This document shows positions 59,485-64,000 of a stretch of DNA of 64,000 nucleotides, piece after piece. Origin of the DNA: Nocardia higoensis (lineage in GTDB: Bacteria > Actinomycetota > Actinomycetes > Mycobacteriales > Mycobacteriaceae); assembly GCF_015477835.1 (NCBI RefSeq), contig NZ_JADLQN010000006.1:124001-188000 (forward strand), read 5' to 3'. The notes under the pieces are model-generated. The model was given only the letters and a program-made list of their open reading frames with translations. It did not search any database and was not told where the DNA came from. Position 1 is the stretch's first letter, and every line of letters begins with the position of its first letter. The position numbers and the translations under genes were made by a program.

Positions 59485-59566
59485 TGCGCGAGAGGGGACT
59501 TGAACCCCTACGTCCTAAGACACCAGAACCTAAATCTGGCGCGTCTGCCAATTTCGCCACTCGCGC
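59485..59566 (-). tRNA. tRNA-Leu (anticodon UAG)
   Basis: On the minus strand the 82-nt gene begins GCGCGAGTGGCGAAATTGGC and ends GGTTCAAGTCCC plus CTCGCGC and discriminator A. The acceptor stem GCGCGAG/CTCGCGC is perfect. The anticodon loop is ATTTAGGT with TAG as anticodon. A long variable arm (TGTCTTAGGACGT) is present, as expected for class II tRNA-Leu. CCA is not encoded. Confidence 0.95.
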
Positions 59567-59567
59567 T

Positions 59568-59953
59568 TGGTGGTACGACCGTCCAAACTTTACCGGCCGA
59601 AGCGCGGTTCCAGAAGTGACTGTGGCGAGTGTCGTACTGACCGGTAACCCGACCTGGGATTATAACGATTGAGTCACGGACAAGATGAGGGGCACTCATG
59701 TTTCTGTGTGGGGCGGTAACGGGTCGGAACTGGGCGTTTGAAACGTGAGGGATGGTCATGTTTCGGGAGATTCTGGTACGGCAGTACGGAAATACTCGGG
59801 GGTAGCGGTGCGGGCTGTAACGAAACGTGAGGATTTCCTCATGATTCTGTGGAATCCTCGCCGTAATCAGGCCGAGCGGTCGAGGAATGCCCGCGCACCC
59901 GAGTTGAGCGACGAGCCAAGGCACGTCGCCGAAGAGAAGGAAGACGAAGCGTC
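59568..59953. promoter_or_regulatory. Upstream region of fas with short palindromes
   Basis: These 386 bases are less GC-rich than the flanks. They contain ATGAG-N5-CTCAT (59685-59699), the phrase TCATGTTTC twice (about 59697 and 59757), and the 14-bp palindrome TGAGGATTTCCTCA (59828-59841). The last is 112 bases before the fas start. In mycobacteria a TetR-type regulator, FasR, controls fas from its promoter, so these are candidate sites. A 70-codon frame (59745-59957) ends in a 4-base overlap with fas but looks non-coding. Confidence 0.45.
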
Positions 59954-62900
59954 TTGACGATCAACGAGAGCACCGAGACCGGAGCCGGAGCGAGCGCGAA
60001 GGTGACCAGGGCCGGACAGAGTGCGGCGGGGACGCGGTCGCCGTTGCTGGATCGTTTGCTGAACGGAACTCCTTACGCGCTGGCCTTCGGTGGGCAGGGT
60101 GCGCGGTGGCTCAGCGAACTCGAGGAGATCGCGCGCGACAGCGCGCTGGAGCCGGAGCTGACCGCGTTGGTCAACGAGGCAGCCGGGCTGCTGGAACCCA
60201 TTGCGCGCCAACTACTTGTCGTGCGGCCGGGCGGGTTCGACCCGGTGGCGTGGATGCTCGAGGACGAGCTGGCCGATCCGGATGCCGAGGAGCCCTCGGC
60301 CGCGCCTTCCGAGGACGTGCTCCGCTCGGCTGTCGTGTCGATGCCGGGTGTGTTGCTGACTCAGCTGGCGGCGCTGCGGGCGCTGCGCTTGCAGGGGTTG
60401 GATCCGGCCGAGCACGCGCCGGTGGCCGTGATCGGGCACTCACAGGGTCTGCTGGCGGCTTCGGCGCTCCAAGGCGCGGGCGCGCGGGATGCGGAGCTGC
60501 TGGCGATCGGGCAGTTGATCGGCGCGGCGGCGGGACTGGTCGCGCGGCGGCGCGGGCTGATGCCGGTGGGGGAGAACTCGCCGATGGTGGCGGTCTCCAA
60601 TGTCGATCCGGAGCAGCTGCGCGCGGTGGTGGCCGAGGTCGCCGAGGGTGTGGATCCCGCTGTGGCGGCAGTGGTTTCGATTCGTAACGGCCGTCGGCGG
60701 GCGGTGCTGTCCGGCACCCCGGCGCAGATCGAGCGGGTGCGGCAGCGGTGCGCGCAGATCACCGACCAGCAGACCAAGGAACGGGAGAAGAAGGCGCGCG
60801 GCGGTGCGGTGTTCTCACCGGTCTTCGAGGACCTGCTGGTCGACGTGGCGTTCCATCATCCGGCGCTGAGTGACACGGTGGATCTGGTGAGCGGCTGGGC
60901 CACACAGTGTGGGCTGGACGCGGAGCTGGCAGGCCGGTTGGCGCAGGAGATCCTGGTCGATCCGATCGACTGGGTCGCCGTGGTGGAGGGCGCGGTCGAG
61001 GCGGGCGCGCAGTGGATTCTGGACCTCGGTCCCGGTGACCTGCTGACCCGTCTGACCGCGGGCTCGCTCAAGGGCAGCGGCGTGGGCATCCTCGCGGCGG
61101 CCACCCGGGCGGGGCAGCGCGGCCTGCTGACCCCCGGTGCGGCGCCGGAACTGGCCGAGCCGTGGAGTGCCTACGCGCCGAAGCCGGTGCGGCTGCCCAA
61201 CGGGCGCATCGTCGTCGAGACCGCGTTCACCAAGCTGACCGGTCGTTCGCCGATCCTGCTGGCGGGCATGACCCCGACCACCGTGGACGCGAAGATCGTC
61301 GCCGCCGCCGCGAACGCGGGTCACTGGGCCGAGCTGGCCGGTGGCGGTCAGGTGACCGAGCAGATCTTCGCCGACCGGGTGGCCGAGCTGAAGACGCTGC
61401 TGCACCCGGGTCGCTCGGTGCAGTTCAACTCGCTGTTCCTCGATCCCTACCTGTGGAAGCTGCAGCTGGGTGGAAAGCGGCTGGTGCAGAAGGCCCGTGC
61501 GGCGGGCGCGCCGTTCGACGGTGTGATCGTCACCGCCGGTATTCCGGAGCTGGAAGAGGCCGTCGCGCTCATCCACGAGCTGACCGAGGCCGGTATCCAC
61601 CACGTGGCGTTCAAGCCGGGCACGGTCGCGCAGATCCGCGCGGTGCTGCGGATCGCCGACGAGGTGCCGGACTACCCGGTGATCATGCACATCGAAGGCG
61701 GCAAGGCCGGCGGTCACCACTCCTGGGAAGACCTCGACGACCTGCTGCTCGAGACCTACGCCGAACTGCGCGGCCGCGACAACGTGGTGGTCTGCGTCGG
61801 CGGCGGCATCGGCACACCGGAGCGGGCGCGGGAATACCTGACCGGCCAGTGGTCGGCGCGGCACGGCTACCCGGTGATGCCGCTGGACGGCGTGCTGGTC
61901 GGCACCGCCGCCATGGCGACCCTCGAAGCCACCACCGCACCCGAGGTCAAGCAGCTGCTGGTCGACACCCCCGGCACCCCGGACTGGGTCGGCGCGGGCA
62001 CCGCGTCCGGCGGCATGGCCTCGGGCCGCAGCCAGTTGGGCGCCGACATCCACGAGATCGACAACGCCGCCTCGCGGACCGGCCGTCTGCTCGACGAGGT
62101 CGCCGGTGACGCGGACGCGGTCGCCGAGCGGCGCGCGGAGATCATCGAGGCGCTGAACGCCACCGCCAAGCCGTATTTCGGCGACGTGGCGACCATGACC
62201 TACCAGGAGTGGCTGCAGCGCTACGTGGAGCTGGCCGTCGGGCTGGACCGGCGCAAGGACTTCGACTGCGGCAGCGACATCGGCGAAGCCATCGCCGAGG
62301 CCACCGCGTCGGTGTGGCTGGACATCACCTGGCGCGACCGGTTCGCGGAAATGGTGCGGCGCACGGAATCCCGTCTGCACGAGGCGGATCGGGGCGAGAT
62401 CCCGACGCTGTTCGCCGACGACGAGGCGTTCGAGAACCCGGTGCAGGCGCTGTGCACGTTGGCCGAGCGCTACCCGGCCGCCGAGCAGACCCTGCTGCAC
62501 CCGGCCGATGTGCCGTTCTTCATCTCGCTGTGCAAGACGCCGGGCAAGCCGGTCAACTTCGTGCCGGTCGTGGACGGCGACGTGCGGCGCTGGTGGCGCT
62601 CGGATTCGCTGTGGCAGGCACACGATCCGCGCTACTCGGCCGATCAGGTGTGCATCATCCCCGGCACCGTCGCGGTCGCGGGCATCACCCGCGTCGACGA
62701 GCCGGTCGGCGAGCTGCTCGACCGCTTCGAGCAGGACACCGCCTACAGCCTGGTCCGTGACGGCGCGGTGCCCGCCGCGGTCGACGCGCGCCGGGTCGCC
62801 GGGGTGACCAGCGGCGTGATCGACGCCGTGATCGCCGCGCCCGACGTGCAGTGGGCCGGGCGGACCACCGTCAACCCGATCCATCGGCTGGGTGACCTGG

Positions 62901-64000
62901 CCGAGTGGACCGTGGACGGCAAGGGCGCGGTGCACCCGCGCACCGGCGCCACCCTGGCCGAGACCACCGGCCCGGACCCGGAGAACTCCTACGTCGAGCT
63001 GACCGTGCCGCTGCTGGGCCGCGACGTGGTGCGCATCCGCATCACGGCGCCGGTCTCGATCTACAACGGCGGCGCGCCGGTCGTCACCGAGGCCGACGCC
63101 GACGCCGCCATGGGCGCGCTGCTGGCCGTGGCCGCCGGGCAGTCGCTGCCCGAGGTCAAGGGCGGCACCGCGCACGTCAACCTGGCCTGGACGCCGGATC
63201 TGATCGCCGATCACGCGGGCGTCACCGGTTCGGGTCTGCCCGCCACGCTCAGCACCCTCGGCCGCACCGTGCCGGACGTGCTGGTCGGCGCCTGCTGGCC
63301 CGCCGTCTTCGCGGTGCTGGGCGCGACCCGCACCGGCGATGCCCGCTCGGTCATCGAGGGCATGCTCGACCTCGTGCACCTCGACCACCGGATCGAGCTG
63401 CTGCGCGAACTGCCCGACCAGACCAGCATTCTCGTGGTCCGCGCCGAATCCTCCTCGGTGCTCGACACCGACATGGGCCGGGTCGTCGAGGTCCGCGTGG
63501 CCGTCGGCGAGATGCGCGATCAGGGCTTGGACGTGGTGCCGCTGGCCGAGCTGACCGAGCGCTTCGCCATCCGCGGCCGCAACGGCGCGGGCGAGCTGTC
63601 CGATCCGCCGCGCGCCGCCGGTACGGCCCCCGAGGCCGCCGACACCCCGCGTCGTCGCCGTCGTGACGTCACCATGGTCGCGCCGCGCGCCATGCACGCC
63701 TTCGCCGCGGTGTCCGGTGACCACAACCCGATCCACACCAGTGACAACGCCGCCAAGCTGGCCGGGCTGGGCAGCCCGATCGTGCACGGCATGTGGCTGT
63801 CGGCCGCGGCGCAGCACGCGGTCTCGGCCGTGGACCCGACCGCGTCGGTGCCTGCCCGCACGGTGACCGCGTGGACCACCCGGTTCCTCGGCATGGTCCG
63901 GCCGGGCGCGGAGATCGACGTGCGCGTCGAGCGCGTCGCGGTGGACAACGGCAGCGAGATCGTCGAGGTGTCCTGCCGCACCGGCGGCGAGCTGGTCATG
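59954..64000 (+). CDS. fas: Type I fatty acid synthase, N-terminal 1349 residues (runs off the window)
   Basis: The start is TTG at 59954 after AAGGAAG; the next residues TINESTETG align with the beginning of mycobacterial Fas (TIHEHD…), which settles this unusual codon. The acyltransferase domain has GHSQG with the nucleophile Ser at residue 163. The enoyl reductase spans about 430-750 (LLAGMTPTTVDAKIVAAAAN, VGGGIGTPERAREYLTGQ). A linker with LCKTPGKPVNFVPVVDGDVR follows. The hotdog dehydratase region begins near 1245 (SGDHNPIHTSDNAAKLAGLG, SPIVHGMWLSAAAQHAV). The rest (malonyl/palmitoyl transferase, ACP, KR, KS) lies beyond the edge. It makes C16-C26 acyl-CoA for membrane lipids and mycolic acid synthesis, and supports assignment to the mycolic-acid actinobacteria. 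Confidence 0.97.
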   Translation, partial: MTINESTETGAGASAKVTRAGQSAAGTRSPLLDRLLNGTPYALAFGGQGARWLSELEEIARDSALEPELTALVNEAAGLLEPIARQLLVVRPGGFDPVAWMLEDELADPDAEEPSAAPSEDVLRSAVVSMPGVLLTQLAALRALRLQGLDPAEHAPVAVIGHSQGLLAASALQGAGARDAELLAIGQLIGAAAGLVARRRGLMPVGENSPMVAVSNVDPEQLRAVVAEVAEGVDPAVAAVVSIRNGRRRAVLSGTPAQIERVRQRCAQITDQQTKEREKKARGGAVFSPVFEDLLVDVAFHHPALSDTVDLVSGWATQCGLDAELAGRLAQEILVDPIDWVAVVEGAVEAGAQWILDLGPGDLLTRLTAGSLKGSGVGILAAATRAGQRGLLTPGAAPELAEPWSAYAPKPVRLPNGRIVVETAFTKLTGRSPILLAGMTPTTVDAKIVAAAANAGHWAELAGGGQVTEQIFADRVAELKTLLHPGRSVQFNSLFLDPYLWKLQLGGKRLVQKARAAGAPFDGVIVTAGIPELEEAVALIHELTEAGIHHVAFKPGTVAQIRAVLRIADEVPDYPVIMHIEGGKAGGHHSWEDLDDLLLETYAELRGRDNVVVCVGGGIGTPERAREYLTGQWSARHGYPVMPLDGVLVGTAAMATLEATTAPEVKQLLVDTPGTPDWVGAGTASGGMASGRSQLGADIHEIDNAASRTGRLLDEVAGDADAVAERRAEIIEALNATAKPYFGDVATMTYQEWLQRYVELAVGLDRRKDFDCGSDIGEAIAEATASVWLDITWRDRFAEMVRRTESRLHEADRGEIPTLFADDEAFENPVQALCTLAERYPAAEQTLLHPADVPFFISLCKTPGKPVNFVPVVDGDVRRWWRSDSLWQAHDPRYSADQVCIIPGTVAVAGITRVDEPVGELLDRFEQDTAYSLVRDGAVPAAVDARRVAGVTSGVIDAVIAAPDVQWAGRTTVNPIHRLGDLAEWTVDGKGAVHPRTGATLAETTGPDPENSYVELTVPLLGRDVVRIRITAPVSIYNGGAPVVTEADADAAMGALLAVAAGQSLPEVKGGTAHVNLAWTPDLIADHAGVTGSGLPATLSTLGRTVPDVLVGACWPAVFAVLGATRTGDARSVIEGMLDLVHLDHRIELLRELPDQTSILVVRAESSSVLDTDMGRVVEVRVAVGEMRDQGLDVVPLAELTERFAIRGRNGAGELSDPPRAAGTAPEAADTPRRRRRDVTMVAPRAMHAFAAVSGDHNPIHTSDNAAKLAGLGSPIVHGMWLSAAAQHAVSAVDPTASVPARTVTAWTTRFLGMVRPGAEIDVRVERVAVDNGSEIVEVSCRTGGELVM

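Noticed and set aside
59745..59957. A 70-codon frame overlapping the fas start by four bases
   Set aside because: The overlap is attractive for coupling, but there is no ribosome site and the sequence lies in a promoter-like, palindrome-bearing region; kept only as a remark.
60815..63817. A 1000-codon open frame on the minus strand opposite fas
   Set aside because: It is Arg/His/Val/Gly-rich, lies entirely antisense to the well-conserved fas sequence and has no domain; it is a GC-driven shadow.
1..64000. CRISPR arrays
   Set aside because: No regularly spaced short repeats with variable spacers were seen anywhere on reading the window.

Overview
The window looks like a chromosomal segment of a mycolic-acid actinobacterium, most likely Nocardia or a close relative. 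GC content is high throughout. The right edge holds the start of a type I fatty acid synthase that matches the mycobacterial Fas architecture. Many genes are families common in Nocardia and Rhodococcus (DUF5709, DUF4235/DUF3618/DUF1469, CNNM-type 'hemolysin family' proteins, LIP-family secreted lipases). The genus assignment is inference from gene content only.

Layout. Positions 1-5388 are the end of a siphovirus-like tail gene block: a Gp37-like tail protein, three tandem paralogous collagen-like fibre proteins and two further tail proteins, closed by a strong intrinsic terminator. Positions 5512-8345 encode a 752-aa polymorphic toxin with a ParB-like C-terminal tip, a likely immunity gene and a truncated KptA/Tpt1-like gene. 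Positions 8348-16100 are a reservoir of orphan toxin/immunity modules and broken insertion sequences (IS701-like, IS630, ISAs1, IS110, IS1380-like). The toxin's pre-tip linker is repeated there (7264-7352 and 10935-11023) in front of a frameshifted YwqJ-type deaminase followed by an intact YwqK-type antitoxin. Two halves of one IS701-like element share a 320-bp direct repeat (8348-8667 and 13991-14310) and carry matching 26-bp terminal inverted repeats at 9164-9189 and 13383-13408. The DNA between them is therefore a circular permutation of a complete element plus 4.2 kb of cargo.

Positions 16283-33131 are mostly metabolic and regulatory genes. They include small stress/envelope proteins, an ArsR/SRPBCC pair, two GMC-oxidoreductase modules each with a related small partner gene and a TetR neighbour, and a vitamin-B12-dependent ethanolamine operon (permease-eutB-eutC, no microcompartment genes). 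They also include an AhpD-like gene, and an XRE-cupin regulator divergent from a class II aldolase/DapA-like pair. Positions 33164-47000 carry a MarR regulator whose operator also occurs in front of the AhpD-like gene, a TetR-lipase operon, an acyl-CoA dehydrogenase, a P450 without an ExxR motif, secreted esterases and small proteins. Positions 47001-51072 hold three consecutive CNNM-family genes.

Positions 51110-59315 are a second accessory island. It contains a TIR-STAND-WD40 protein in an operon with a SLATT/DUF4231-type multi-TM protein, a plausible abortive-infection defence pair. They are flanked by a P450 pseudogene, two IS256 remnants and an internally deleted aminoglycoside nucleotidyltransferase. 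A tRNA-Leu(UAG) gene on the minus strand and fas (TTG start, running off the window) close the segment.
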